Positions 1 to 11,543 are shown, counted from the first letter of the stretch. The stretch: DNA of 64,000 nucleotides from Diphasiastrum complanatum (GCA_029204225.1 CM055094.1:30313427-30377426); one strand, 5' to 3'. Made by a program: numbers and translations. Notes: generated by a model from the sequence alone, not told the origin.

Positions 1-26
1 TCCTTGAGAACTTTTACACTACCACG

Positions 27-566
27 ATTCAACGTTCAAGGCAATGAACCGCAGCCGCATCGTCAAGCAAATCGAAGGTCAACAATTGACGATCAAGGAG
101 CAAAGACCACGGCTCACAACGAGAAGCTGCCAAGACATCGCAAGATGAAACTTGCAGTCACCTATGAAGCAAATCGAAGCCAGTCCACGAAGTTTCTACC
201 CACAAAGCATTGCTAGCTTATGAACCAAAACCTGTAGAAAATACACAAAAAAATTGCACAGACGAAAACCGAAGACAACCACAACTCGCAACTCACCACA
301 AGAGTCAATGTTACGGTTTTAAGCGAAGACCAAAGCAAAGCAAAAAAGGCATTGAAGGAAACCACAAAGTCCAACATATGATCCGTTATGAACCAAACCG
401 AAGGCTACCAAAGGAGCCTCACATACAGCCTACAAATGGTTTTAATGTTCAAGGTAATGAACCGCAACCGCACTTTCAAGCAAACTAAAGGTCAACACTT
501 ACAATCAAGGAGCGAAGACCATAGCTCACGATGAGAAGTTGCCAAGACATTGCAATATGAAACTTA
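27..566. repeat. Diverged direct repeat, two copies about 413 bp apart
   Basis: A block of about 125 bp at 27-153 recurs at 440-566 in the same orientation with scattered substitutions. Both copies share GTTCAAGG, AATGAACCGCA, AATCAAGGAGC and GAGAAG, and both end near ATGAAACTT. The DNA between them carries further ATGAACC-like and AAGCGAAGACC-like words, so the period is probably about 412 bp and the array may extend beyond the left edge. Small open frames here look like chance. It may be a satellite fragment or part of a retroelement leader; the family is not recognised. Confidence 0.65.
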
Positions 567-1579
567 CGTCCCGTAGGGTGAATCATCTGGGGCCGGCACT
601 TTGCACACCACTCCCTCTCCAAGTGAATCACGATCAAAGGAGACTAGCATGGGCACGACCACCCCTAGTGCCAGGACACTCTTTAAAAAGCCCAAGACTC
701 TCGAGGAGTCTATCCAAGACTATGAGACAAAGTGCCCAGAGGATGAGATGTGGGGAGGATATGTCTTGCCTTGCTCTACAACCAACATCAAGGGCAAAGG
801 AAAAGTCATTTGAATTTCATTAAAAAAAAAATTAGAAATGGAGTTTTCACAAATATCCAATGCTATTACAACTTGGACTCTGTCTTTGATTGCACAATAG
901 TTTATTTTGAGTGACAAAAAAGTATCATCCACTAGTTATCCAATTGTCTAATAGAGATTACATTTTTTTTTTTAGAAAATCTACATTTTATGAGTTTACC
1001 CATTTCATAGATGAATTTCATGTTACTTATAAATTTTATCTAGATTCCTAGTCTAATTCACAAACTTAGATAAGTGGTATATCATCTAACAAATAAGAGC
1101 AAAGTTTTAACACTAATCAAAGCATTTAGATCCACCAAAATGCATGCAAAGAGAGAGATCGACTAGCTTGATGCAAAATCCTCAAGATCTTCTCAAATTG
1201 TTCTTACAAAATGAGCTCCAAATTGGAGTATATACAAAAAGATTGAGGCTTGGAATGACCTAACCAGTTTTACACGTCTGGGACACTTAGGTACTTTAGC
1301 CAAAGTGAATGCCTCCCTTACATCACCACCTTTTTCCAAAGATTTAGGAATCTCAAGAGTAGACTCCTCCTTGCACATAACATTCATGATGTGGGAAGAT
1401 TGGAGAGATCCCACTCTTTTTGGCACGAATCCACTTGTGCTATCTCCTCCTCTATAGTTAATCTACTATGATTAGTTCTCACATAAGCATCAAGCCTAGA
1501 AAGCCTTCCAAACTTTATCCCTCTTGCAATGATTTTACCACTCTTCAAGAAAGAATTTTCAACAAATCTAACAAAAAAG
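567..1579. other. No gene recognised
   Basis: The stretch has short open frames on both strands (for example 601-813 plus and 1384-1635 minus), but none shows a recognisable domain, and their composition is that of surrounding AT-rich spacer. The right end runs into the gypsy LTR described next. Confidence 0.5.
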
Positions 1580-2467
1580 CGATTATGTCCATGACCAGTA
1601 CATAGGATACAGTATACTCCTAGTCTTGGATACATTGTACTCTAGTGAAACAAGCTGTTAGTTATGCCACGTCATACTGGACGTGACCCGAAGGTAACTA
1701 ATATCCTTGTGAGGCCCAGAACACACTAAGTGGAGTTTAGACAACATTAGAGGAATTCTAAATCCAAAAAAGACCCTTTGTAAAGATTCTTTTTATATTT
1801 TTTCTCAATTTTTTCTTACACATGGACCAATCAAAACACTCAAATTTGAAATCTACATAGCATAACTTTTTGAGTCCACATTTTGATTCCACACTAAAAA
1901 TGGCATAACTTTTTAGTGGTTAGTCCAAATATAGCGGAGTCTGGTGCATTGGAAAGCGCTCGACAAGGGCTTTCCAATGATATGATAATGATACTTTTGA
2001 GCTACGATTAAAAAGTTATGGCAAGTCAAAGGTATTAGTGTTATATATTTTAATAATATAAACTACATCTTGAATGAATTCTTAAAGGGTCTTTTTGGAT
2101 CTCAAAACTCCTCTAATGGGTATGAGACAGTGTATGCATGTGTAGAGTTATCAATAACAATTCTATGAATAGTTGGTCCATGCATAGGACTCTATTCTAG
2201 GTGAATCTATGTATAGGGAACATAGGGCTATGCAATGCTATGTGCCCAAGATGCATTAGGCTCTATATAAGGGGTCCATACTCCTCATCATGGTTCTTGA
2301 TTCATTGCCAGGCTCTCACTCTACATTCATGTTTCTTGTTCCTTGGCTTGGGGGTGAGGCTTCTAGAGATTGATTGGATGTTTCTACTTGGTTGGGTGGT
2401 TTCTCCACAGTGTGTTATCCTTTTGTGTTTAGGATTTTTAAGCAGGATCTAAGGAGCTTCCCTTATA
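1580..2467 (+). mobile_element. Ty3/gypsy-like LTR, plus orientation, interrupted by a TIR element
   Basis: The left part (about 1580-1744) is repeated as an inverted copy at 2707-2893, which allows the LTR to be recognised: both share ATGTCCATGACCAGT, GGATACAGTATACTCC and CACTAAGTGGAGTTTAG. In the inverted copy the sequence runs directly from TTTAGACAA into GGTATGAGACAG. In the plus copy these two points are separated by a 374-bp insertion. The LTR resumes at 2119, carries a TATA-like CTATATAAGG near 2263, and ends just before a primer-binding site at 2470. The exact LTR ends are uncertain. Confidence 0.65.
1745..2118. mobile_element. MITE-like element with terminal inverted repeats, nested in a gypsy LTR
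   Basis: The left end CATTAGAGGA followed by ATCCAAAAAAGACCCTTT is matched by the reverse complement of the right end (AAAGGGTCTTTTTGGAT followed by TCCTCTAATG), giving imperfect terminal inverted repeats of about 43 bp. An internal hairpin pairs CATTGGAAAGC (1947-1957) with GCTTTCCAATG (1969-1979). There is no transposase frame, so it would be non-autonomous. The empty site is visible in the inverted LTR copy near 2736. No clear target-site duplication is seen, so the superfamily is not assigned. Confidence 0.65.
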
Positions 2468-2469
2468 GT

Positions 2470-2481
2470 GGTATCAGAGCC
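2470..2481 (+). other. Primer-binding site, initiator tRNA-Met type
   Basis: TGGTATCAGAGC is the standard primer-binding site complementary to the 3' end of plant initiator tRNA-Met, used by copia and many gypsy elements. It lies directly downstream of the plus-strand LTR, but no intact gag follows; the internal region is lost after about 200 bp. Confidence 0.8.
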
Positions 2482-2706
2482 CGGCTAAAATGCGGTCTTG
2501 GATGGGATAGAGACAAGCTCTACATCGATTTTGGAAGTTGGAAGCACTTGGATTGGCATCCCGAAATTGAGTGCTGATTTTTTCAAGAGAAGTTCGAATA
2601 GGGATTCCATAGTTCCAGTATGAGGCATACTTTTCAAAATTGTTGGTAGAGTGATCTTCTACATGTTCGATGCTGGAATTTAGGTGAATTCATTATAGGA
2701 GTATTT

Positions 2707-2908
2707 ACATGCATACACTGTCTCATACCTTGTCTAAACTCCACTTAGTGTGTTCTGGGCCTCACAAGGATATTAGTTACTTTCGGGTCACGTCCAGTAT
2801 GACGTGGCATAACTAACAGCTTGTTTCACTGGAGTACCGTGTATCCAAGACTAGGAGTATACTGTATCCTATGCACTGGTCATGGACATAACATTCTTCC
2901 CTCCTTAA
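2707..2908 (-). mobile_element. Gypsy LTR 5' end plus polypurine tract, minus orientation, truncated
   Basis: Read on the minus strand, a purine run (AAGGAGGGAAGAA) is followed by TGTTATGTCC, the usual junction between the polypurine tract and the 3' LTR. The LTR then follows the plus-strand copy at 1580 for about 187 bp, including the GGTATGAGACAG stretch, and breaks off near 2707. It is the empty-site copy for the 374-bp TIR element. Directly beyond the polypurine tract lies a pol fragment in the opposite orientation (2946-3287), so the element is rearranged. Confidence 0.65.
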
Positions 2909-2945
2909 ACTGTTTCTATCCTTAGAAACTAAAATTCCGAAAACT

Positions 2946-3287
2946 ATGAGGCAGGTAGAGTCTTTTTTAGGTTTTACACTTTTCTTCAAGAGATTTATTG
3001 AGGATTATGCTAAGTTAGCAGCACCGCTTAATAATCTGACAAAAGGAATTGTTAATAAAAAGAAAAAGAGGAATCAACCTAGTCCGCTTGTTGTTTGGAA
3101 CAAGGAATTGAATCAGTGTTTTGAGAAACTTAAAACAATGATTGTTTCAGCTCCTGTGTTACGAATTGCAAATCCAAATTTACCTTATGTCGTAAGAACA
3201 GACGCAAGTGATGTTGCAGTTGGAGCAGTTCTATTACAAATGGATAGGCCACTAGCGTTTGAAAGCAAAAAATTCACTGGTCCTTAG
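2946..3287 (+). mobile_element. Ty3/gypsy RT-RNase H fragment
   Basis: The open frame of 113 codons matches the connection between the reverse transcriptase thumb and RNase H of Ty3/gypsy pol. It has the FLGF...FKRFIEDYAKLAAPL block, the FEKLK...SAPVL block, and RTDASDVAVGAVLLQ with the first RNase H aspartate, then LAFESKKF. The frame stops in RNase H, and no YxDD or integrase is attached. This is a broken retroelement piece, not a host gene. Confidence 0.85.
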
Positions 3288-3660
3288 TTGCGTTATACTA
3301 CGTAGGAAAAAAAAATTGTTTGATGCAGTCCATGCACTTAAAACCTAGAGACACTACTTGTATGATAGTAAGTCCTACTAAATCAAATGCATTTTTAGTT
3401 CTGTCCTGATCAAATGATGTATACAAATAAAACTATTTGTAGATTAAACTACTCTTATGAGTGGTAACTCGTGTTGATTCTAAGATCTTGCTGTAATTCT
3501 TTATGCTTCTGCAAAGCATTAAACTATTCTTCTATTCCATACCACCACCGTTCATCATTTATTCCTCAACAGTTAGTGCTAGTGGATGATTAGTGTCTGA
3601 TTGCTAATTGAATGTCAATAGTTGGGGCCTAACATATTGTAGCTAACTATAGATTGGTCC
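3288..3660. other. AT-rich spacer, nothing recognised
   Basis: No open frame, LTR end or repeat that I could support. The first few dozen bases may be decayed continuation of the gypsy RNase H. Confidence 0.4.
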
Positions 3661-3666
3661 CACTTA

Positions 3667-4325
3667 TTGATAGTCTTATGCATTGTCATACAATCCACGA
3701 CTAGACCAGATATATGCTATGTTGTTGGCATTGTAAGTCAGTTTATGGAAGCACCTACGGAAACGCTTTGGAAGGCAGCTAAACGCATTTTGCATTATGT
3801 GAAAGGCACTTCATATTATGGCTTGATTTACAGGAAGCATGATGGTTTACCTGAGTTGTGTGACTATGTGGATTCGGATTGGGGAGATGACTATGATGAT
3901 CGTAGATCCACCACAAGGTATGTATTCCAGTTTTGTGGTAGTTGCTTTTCCTGGTCTAGTAAGATGCAAAGTACAATTGCTCTTTCCATCACAGAAGCAG
4001 AGTATAAGGCAATGTGTAGTGCAGCACATGAAGCTATATGGTTGAGACAAATCTTGGAAGAAGTTGGCATGAAACAGAAAAATCCCACAACATTACATAG
4101 CGACAATCAGAGTGGCATTCAGCTAGCAAAGAATCCAATGTTCCATGCAAGAACTAAACACATTGAGATTCAGTATCACTTTCTACGTGAGAGGCTGCTG
4201 AGTCGTGAAATTCATGTTGTTCATTGTAGCACATAAGAACAACTATATGATATTTTCACTAAGCCACTTGTTGGAGAAAAGTTTGATAAGTTTAGATCAA
4301 AGCTTTCTGTACTTAAAGTTTGTTG
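3667..4325 (+). mobile_element. Ty1/copia RT end and RNase H fragment
   Basis: The frame begins near the RT/RNase H border with TRPDICYVVGIVSQF and continues through KRILHYVKGT, YVDSDWGDDYDDRRSTT, SITEAEYKAM, EAIWLRQIL, HSDNQSGIQLAKNP and RTKHIEIQYHFLRE, all landmarks of copia RNase H. A stop at 4234 precedes YDIFTKPL in the same frame, so the C-terminus is interrupted. A purine-rich AAGGGAGAGAG just before 4383 is the polypurine tract. RT upstream of TRPD is missing and the start is frameshifted near 3705. It faces the minus-strand copia polyprotein at 4635-6857 and probably belongs to the same family. Confidence 0.85.
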
Positions 4326-4382
4326 ACTTAAAAGCTATGTATATGACTTTATAAAAAGTAGACTCTACTTTAAGGGAGAGAG

Positions 4383-4634
4383 TTAGAATTAAAGCAGAAT
4401 CATTGTGCTACTGTACTATGGGTCCTATCAGTTGATAAGGATCAGCTGGCCTTGCCACGAGGCAAGTCGACGGGACACGCGTCCCGCCAATGGCAACCTG
4501 GGTCACGCATGGGTTGCCTGAGTGAACAACTATATGTACAATGTAATTTCATTTTGAGAAACACAGTTGCTATGTGAGCTTGTTGCGGAGAGTGTTTTCT
4601 ATTTGTGTTACTGTGTAGCATGATCTGTGTTCCT
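4383..4634 (+). mobile_element. Copia LTR, plus orientation, 3' end truncated
   Basis: The stretch from TTAGAATTAA to TGTGTTCCT is closely similar to the reverse complement of 8056-8326, so it is the same LTR in the opposite orientation. It follows the polypurine tract of the RNase H fragment and is therefore its 3' LTR. The last ~18 bases seen in the other copy are missing: at 4634 the LTR joins directly to minus-strand copia coding sequence, and the joint carries a GTTCCT doublet. A conserved hairpin (GGCAACC ... GGGTTGCC) lies at about 4493-4519. Confidence 0.8.
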
Positions 4635-5545
4635 GTTCCTCATGTTCATCACTTGGAAGGTTAATGAATGGATCATCATCAGAAGGTATCATCACTATAC
4701 CATCTTTCCCACTGGATGTGTCTATCTTCTCAGCATCCTTGTCTTCATACATATTGGATTCATCAAAGATAACATCACGGCTTACATGGATTTTGTTTTC
4801 CATTGGATCAAGACATCTATAGCCCTTGACACATTTATCATATCCGAGGAATATACACTTGATAGCTTTCACATCAAGTTTACATCTCTCTTCCTTATGA
4901 ATGTGTACAAAGGCCTTACATCCAAAGATTCGCAAGTGGTTCACATTTGGCTTCTTCTTCGTGAATGCTTCCTCAGGTGTTATCTTTGGTATGGCAATGG
5001 TAGGACTTCTATTTTGAAGATAGACTGTCGTACTGCATGCTTCTGACCAATTTTTTTGTTGGTAGTTTCATCTCAGCTAGCATAGATCTGGCACTCTCCA
5101 CAATCGTACGATTCTTGCGCTCAGCTACACCATTGAGAGTAGGAGTATGAGCTTGCGTAAATTGACTTTTAATCCCACATTGATCACAAAGATCATTGAA
5201 GTCATTAGACTTGTACTCACCTCCACTATCTGATCTTAGGACTTTGATCTTCCTACCTGTCTGATTTTCGACCAATGCTTTGAAGCTATGGAAGTTGTCA
5301 AATGCATCTGATTTCCTCTTCAAGAAGTAGATCCACGTCTTACGTGACATATCATCAGTAAAGGTCATGAAATAGAAGGCTTTACCTAAGGACATGGTCC
5401 TCATAGGCCCGCATAAATCTGTGTGGATTAAATCTTGGATGTTCTTTGCTCTTGCAGCACCACCTTTATTGAACTTCTCTTGACGCTGCTTCCCATATAC
5501 ACATGATTCGCACATTGATTTCAAGTGGTCCTCTATAGTAGGCAA
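4635..5545 (-). mobile_element. Ty1/copia integrase, truncated, minus strand
   Basis: The two frames 5009-5545 and 4570-4944 together cover copia integrase. CESCVYGKQ is the end of the zinc-binding HHCC domain. HTDLCGPM, FTDDMSRKTW and NGVAERKNRT carry the expected D, D and E of the catalytic core. NHLRIFGCKAFVH, KCIFLGYD and SRDVIFDE mark the C-terminal part. A frameshift near 5010-5050 separates the pieces. The sequence stops where copia RT should begin and fuses to the plus-orientation LTR at 4634, so RT is absent here. Confidence 0.85.
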
Positions 5546-6857
5546 TCATGTTACCATCTCCAATTTTCTCATCAAACTGAGGCTTCCCAAGTTCAAGTGA
5601 CTAAGCCTCTTATGCCACAACTCAGTTTGCAATGGAATGGATGATACGAGTCCATGTTGCCCCTTGATTGTAGCATTCAACCTGTACAATTTTGTATTGG
5701 GCTCCCTTACTCCATCTGCATTAACTTTGAACTTTTGGTTCACATCCTTCACAAAGCAATGATCATGGACAAATTCTACTTTCAACTTTTGATCAGTAAT
5801 GATTCCAACAGAAAGTAGATTTCTCTTCAAATCTGGTATGTAAAGTACCTCCCTGATCATCTTGCTTTTGCCATCAGGTAGTTGGATTGAAACGGTGCCT
5901 ATCCCCTTGATCTTGCACACCTCACCATTTGCTTGTGAAACGGACGTTCCATTATCCAACACTTTCAAGCTACTGAACCAATTCTTGTTACCTGTCATGT
6001 GTCTTGTGGCTCCCGAGTCAATATACCATACTTGATCATCTTGATTAGATGACAATGAAGATATGAAGATGCTAGAGTCTTCAATCTCACCCTCGTGGAC
6101 AAGGTTACCTGCTTGCTTTGGTTTCCCCCTGCCTTGTTCAGCCAGGAATTTACGACATTCACTCTTCTAATGGCCCTTTTTACCACAATGGAAGCACTTA
6201 CCTTTCTTCTTGGTCTTACTGGAACATCCCTCATCCTCCTGAGTCTTGGCAAATTGTTGCTTAGATTTCTTCTTGCCCTTGCCCTTGTCTTGTTTTTGGC
6301 GTGTCGCAAGTGCCCGATCGTCACCATTTCTCGGCGTTGCTCTTCCTGCATCAAGATTCCTATAAGCTCATCAAAGGTTGGCAATCTTTCTCTTGATGCT
6401 ATTCCACTCACAAACATCTGATAGGGTTCTGCAATGTCGCACAATGCATTGTGCACCAGCTCCACATCACGTATGTGCTCACCAATAGAATGCAGTTCAT
6501 CCCTCATTGTCTTGATTTTGGTCATGTACGTCTGAATGTGTTGTCCTTGCTCCATTCGGGCACTATTCAGCTTTGACTTCAGAAACATGATTCTTGATGG
6601 ATTTGACGTCTCGAATTGCTCCTTTAGCACATCCCATGCCTGTCTGGGTGTAACAACATCACAAATGCGGGTAATGATGTTTTGTCAAACACTTTGATAT
6701 CCGCTTCATTTGGCGGTCTTCTCTCATCACCTGTGATGACTTCCCACACGTCTTATTCCATCAGTATATTTTTCATTTTGAATTTCCACACTGCATAGTT
6801 GAAAATCCCATCCAATTTGCTACTTTCACTCAAAATGGACTCTCCCATGTTTGCCAT
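5546..6857 (-). mobile_element. Ty1/copia gag, protease and pre-integrase region, minus strand
   Basis: Gag starts at the ATG at 6857-6855 (MANMGESILSES), is hit by an in-frame stop soon after, shifts frame, and continues through 6630-6000 with the UBN2-type gag block (VLKEQFETSNPSRI, LPTFDELIG). A CCHC knuckle, CFHCGKKGH then SEC, is visible near 6160-6200 but contains a stop. The protease site is WYIDSGATRHMT (about 6000-6030), and the pre-integrase motif ELWHKRLSHLN ends the 169-codon frame. Several stops and frameshifts show it cannot make a full polyprotein. Confidence 0.85.
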
Positions 6858-8040
6858 CGCAAAACTGCTTGAAACTTTTGCCGTAGGCTAAAAGCAGTAT
6901 GTCGAGACAAACTGTGATGTCAGAAGTTGAAAGTAATGACCTGCACTTTTTCCCTTACCAGGCCACTCGTCGCTTTTCCACCTATTTGAAAGCCAAATCG
7001 GCGTCGCCTTCCGAAATGCACTCAGTCGTCAACTCCCAACTATGTGCCCAGTGGAATGGTGAAATCACTTTTGGCGCACTCTGAACACTTTATCCACTGC
7101 AATCACTCTGTTTTGATGTACCGTACTTGCAGGTACAGTCCGAGTGCCCTTCGTTTGGAGGTTAGAGCCTTTCGTTTGGGTCAAAACGGGCAAAGGACCC
7201 AAAAATAGGGATTTTCCTTCTTATTGAACTGTTTCCTTCAACCTTTCATGGGCCCTTTAAGCTGTCATCCAACAGTCACTTCACATCCACGGTCTAGATC
7301 ACTCCCTAAGAAATCAATCACGGCCGTTGATCCTCGATCTTTGTGAACGGACGGTTTTCCCTCCTTCTGCGCGCTGAAGCTACCTCAAGCAGTCGCTATC
7401 CTCTTGCAAACACTACAAGGTCAGCATGGTTCCTTGCACGCGACTTGTCCGCGACCTCCATCTCCTTCTCTTCCAAGCTTTTCTAGCTATGGCTGCCCTC
7501 AAGGTTCTGATTGCTTCACAACTGAAGCGCGGCTGTCCACGGCCACTTCCGACCTAAGTCGCCCTGCTAGGGCGCCCTCCTATGGGTTTTCACAGCTTGC
7601 AAAACGGTTCAGAATAGAGAGAAATCTCTGATTTTATGCTCCCAAACCCCAGACTAGGGTTTTTCACACAAAACTCTTCTTGGCTTCCAATTCACAGTTT
7701 TCTGACAGGCCTATCCTCTTGCTTTGAGGTTGCCCTACTGCTAAAACTTTGATGCTTCAATCCGTTTGTCAAACGGTGTCCCATTGAATGCACACTGACT
7801 GCAAACACCAAATAGTGCTTCGGAATTTCAAATTCTGTTTGTCGAGGTTCTGATTCAGCCGACAACTCTTGTCTCTGAATCCTCAAACAATCTCAAGCTC
7901 ACCAAGCTTCTGTGTGCCAAACTCTCTGCACCAGTGTTTCTCCTTCCGTCTTCAACCTGCCGTAAACCCCGAACTCTCAGAAGACAGTTCTCATGAAGCT
8001 CTCTTCAATGGCGATGCTGTACTGTGTACACTCCCTGTAC
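6858..8040 (-). other. Copia untranslated leader between primer site and gag
   Basis: This 1.2-kb stretch lies between the primer-binding site and the gag start of the minus-strand copia element. It has short open frames but no recognised domain. The part nearest the primer site is similar to 29590-29650, which supports both being the same family. Confidence 0.55.
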
Positions 8041-8326
8041 GGCTCTGATACCAACTTAGAATTTGCTTTGCATAGGAACACAGATCATGCTACACAGTAA
8101 CACAGATAGAAAACACTCTCCGCAGCAAGCTCACATAGCAACTGTGTTTCTCAAAATGAAATTACACTGTACATATAGTTGTTCACTCAGGCAACCCATG
8201 CATGACCCAGGTTGCCGTTGGCGGGACGTGTGTCCCGTCGACTTGCCTCGTGGCGAGGCCAGCTGATCCTTATCAAATGATAGGACCCATAGTACAGTAG
8301 CACAATGATTCTACCTTAATTCTAAC
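8041..8326 (-). mobile_element. Copia 5' LTR with primer-binding site, minus strand
   Basis: On the minus strand an LTR of about 270 bp runs from 8326 to 8056, starting TTAGAATT and ending AATTCTAA. It is followed at once by GTTGGTATCAGAGCC (8055-8041), the initiator tRNA-Met primer site. It is the 5' LTR of the gag-integrase element at 4635-6857. The GGCAACC...GGGTTGCC hairpin lies at about 8190-8217. A diverged relative is at 29660-29930. Confidence 0.85.
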
Positions 8327-10019
8327 TATTACGTGGTGGAAATCTAGACCTCACAAAAAAGGTCCAAAACTATCTATTTATTCAATTTAAGTGAATGCAT
8401 TATCGAACTCCAAAAAACAACCACAATCGCGTTGTTGTCCACAAGTGAAGCATAGTACACGAGAACTATAGAGATTGCATTAAAACGTCTTGCTAACAAA
8501 GCTACTGAAAAAAAGCCCTCCCTCTAGCGCCCCCCAAAAAAAAAAATGCAGGTTTTTGATAAATAAATCTAAAAGAATCTATTATAACACAAAGCAATCT
8601 TATTAGTGAAGATTCCAATTTTCTTATGAAACAATGTGTGATTTTTCTAAATGTTTTGTCTATCGTTGAAATTTACTCATGAGATGATGACAAGTATACT
8701 CACAAAAGGTCGCCTTTAACAAAGGCATTACTAATGGATGTGACAAGATTTGGCCTTTGAGGCCAGCATTTGAGTAAGAGTGTAGAACCACCAAGAACCT
8801 CAAAGATATACACTCTCATAAAATTTAGAATTATTCAGAATTAGTTGGTAATTTTAGTATCATGAAAAAGAGTTACTAATGATGGCATATTGTAAGTAAA
8901 TATTAAAAAGAAGTGAATAGTGAAACGATGGTAATTCCTTACTAGTCTTAAGTTGTACAAGTTCTTTCCAGCTAATGCAAGCTCTTTCTACAATAGTTTG
9001 TTTGTACTTTGAAATCTCTACATTAATGCTTTGTTTCTATTTTATGCTCTTCCTATAAGTATTTCTTTGTACCTTGAAACTTCTACATTAATACTCTGTT
9101 TCTTTTTTATTGATAAATGATCCTAGACAAGAAAGGCTTGAGGAACATTGTTTCAATTCTTGAAACAATATCAATTGGAGAAGATGGATAAAATGCAAAG
9201 GAAAGGACTACATAACATACTAAGTAATTGTGGACAAAGATTTACACTTATAACAATATTTATAGCATGTACCAATGGCATTACAACTTGATAGGCACAC
9301 CATGTGGAAGGCATCTCTAATGCAAAATGAACCCCCTCAACAATTGGAGTTGATGGAGGCCCATTCATTTCGACCGCCAAGATGTTTAGGTCAATTCGGG
9401 AAGTCTTGACCTCATGTTCATGAGACCAACCAAGCCACTTCCCATAGTGCTTGGCCCTTTCACATATAGGATGATGCAACATAGGAAGAGCTTCAATGCA
9501 ATTGTTGTTGCCATGGGCTTGCCACCATGAGATGATGGTCATGGTGTATGCTTGAGATATGTCGTCAAGCACCTACCATCATTGGATGGTGGCGGGCCTT
9601 GGATTGCTTGTAAACTCCTCCCACCTACAATGTAATGGCATGCACGGGCCCTCCACCAAGCAAATGGCAAAGGAAGGTTTGTGGTCAGAGTGGATGTTTG
9701 AGAGAGCACCCACCAACATTTGAGAGATGTTCTCAAGCATTGGATGGATGAAGGGAGGGGGTGGTGATCTCCTTTATGGTCCTCCCTCACCTACAGTGTG
9801 AAAATGTGGAGGCCAAAATGCAAATGGCTTCACTAAGAAGTAACGCCATGTCCTCAAAAATCTGTCCGAAAGGGCCTGAATTTAACGAAGAGCTAGCTCC
9901 CTAAGGGATAAAGAGGTTGCGTGTTATACCGGGAGGTTTCCACTAGGACCGACGGTCACAGTCCGGAATAGCTTTTTCAGAATAAAGAAAATAAAGTAAA
10001 TCAATAACAATAATACATA
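8327..10019. other. Intergenic DNA, no gene recognised
   Basis: Open frames at 9171-9572 and 9539-9790 (minus) show no domain I recognise and have no splice partners. Short homopolymer runs are the only visible structure. Confidence 0.45.
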
Positions 10020-11543
10020 CGTTATATATTGCAGAATTATTCGCTGTACCGGCTCAGCCAGTGATACGGACATATCCGGTACCTTTTCCACTGAAAAGGT
10101 TGTGGGTGGCAGAGGAAACCGGCACAGCCGGTACCCTCAGCTATGGTGGAAAAGGAGAGCAGCTCCGACAGTTCTCTTTGGCCTCTGTAGAATCTCTCGT
10201 CTCTTCTCCTTCCTCCTCCTCCTTGTTCTTCCCCCTTTCTGTTGCTGCTTAGGCTTGGAATTCTGGTAGATCGGCTTTTTTGAGGCCCAAGTCGAGCTTA
10301 GAAAGTGTTTTTGATCGATTTTGCTGCATTCTGCTGTCCATTTTAGTTGTAGTTTTGCAGAATTCAGTCAGGATTCGTTTACAGATCTGATTTGTGATTG
10401 TTAGTAGTATGGTATACTCCTGCTGCAAGAGATCTTTAGGTGATTTTTGGTTCAAAGCAAGGACGTACCGTGGCGAATGATACTGCAACTTAAGGGTTAG
10501 GCGTAGACGAAGGACTGTAGAAGTTGCTGACATCTGGAACTTTTGGAGACAATACCTTAACCAGTGTCTAGTTTCTTCTCTTTTGATTTCTTTTGTTCTT
10601 CTAATTGCTTTTGTTTTTAGTAAGTAGGCTTTTACTTGTTATTGCGTCAGTTGTATGTTAATAATAATCAGAAAGGCGGAGCCTTGGCCCTTGTTCTCTG
10701 TTCAGATTGTCAAACTTTGTGATGCTATAGCTTCTTCCGTAACTATTTCTATCATTAGACTCTCCCTTAGATCAGTGATTGCTGGTGAAGCTCCTTGATT
10801 GGGAAACTTCAGGTTCTTTTTTGTATACTTGAACTCCTAACCCAAGGTGTCTTTTTAAATTAGAAGATTTCCTTGCTTCCAGCAAGAATTTCAAGATCTT
10901 AAAGCTTTTTTATTCTACGAGCTTTCACATCGCACTCTATCCCAGTTAGAAGATATATAACCATTTCACAACTAGGTAAGCTCCAAGGTATTTGTGAAAA
11001 CATTCTATAGAAGACTTTCCTTTCCAATATATTCTTATAGATCAAAAATCTTAAAGTTAGTTACGCTTTTGTCACTTCGCAGTGAGAGCCGTGATTTTAG
11101 CAGGCCATACTACTGCAGCAATTATTCGAAACTTTTTTCATACGCTTGATCACAATCAACAATATTTATCCTGTTCTATTCTCTTGATTCAGAACAAGTT
11201 ATGCCTGTAGAGACCATGTACAGCTTTAGAAAATCTCACACCTGAATCCTTGCACTTAACCAGTTTCGCTTACGGTCGTAGCACTTATTTTCTTCGTAGT
11301 TAGTCTTATATCAAGAGATAGATAACCTTCTTTTAAGCATCATCTGTTTCCTGTTGAATTTCTGTGAGCAGTTAGTTGTGCTCTTTCTGTAGCAGTTCTA
11401 CAGAGGCAATAGTGAAATATATTATTCAGGATTTGCTGATCCAAACATAATCGTGAGATTGAAGAAGTTTAGCATTCATTAGCATTTTGGAGCTTCTTGT
11501 TGGAGAGACAAATCGGTGGCTTACAATTTTATTTGATAAAAAT
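10020..11543 (+). promoter_or_regulatory. Possible promoter and 5' leader of the XRN-family gene
   Basis: A TATA-like GTTATATATTGC lies near 10019-10030. It is followed by a stretch richer in GC than its surroundings (about 10050-10170, with repeated CCGGTACC and CCGGC words) and a long pyrimidine-rich tract (about 10190-10250) typical of plant 5' leaders. The XRN start codon is at 11544, so a long or spliced leader would be needed. There is no direct evidence for the transcription start. Confidence 0.3.

Noticed and set aside
9171-9790. Two overlapping minus-strand open frames of 133 and 83 codons
   Set aside because: No recognised domain, no splice partner and unremarkable composition.
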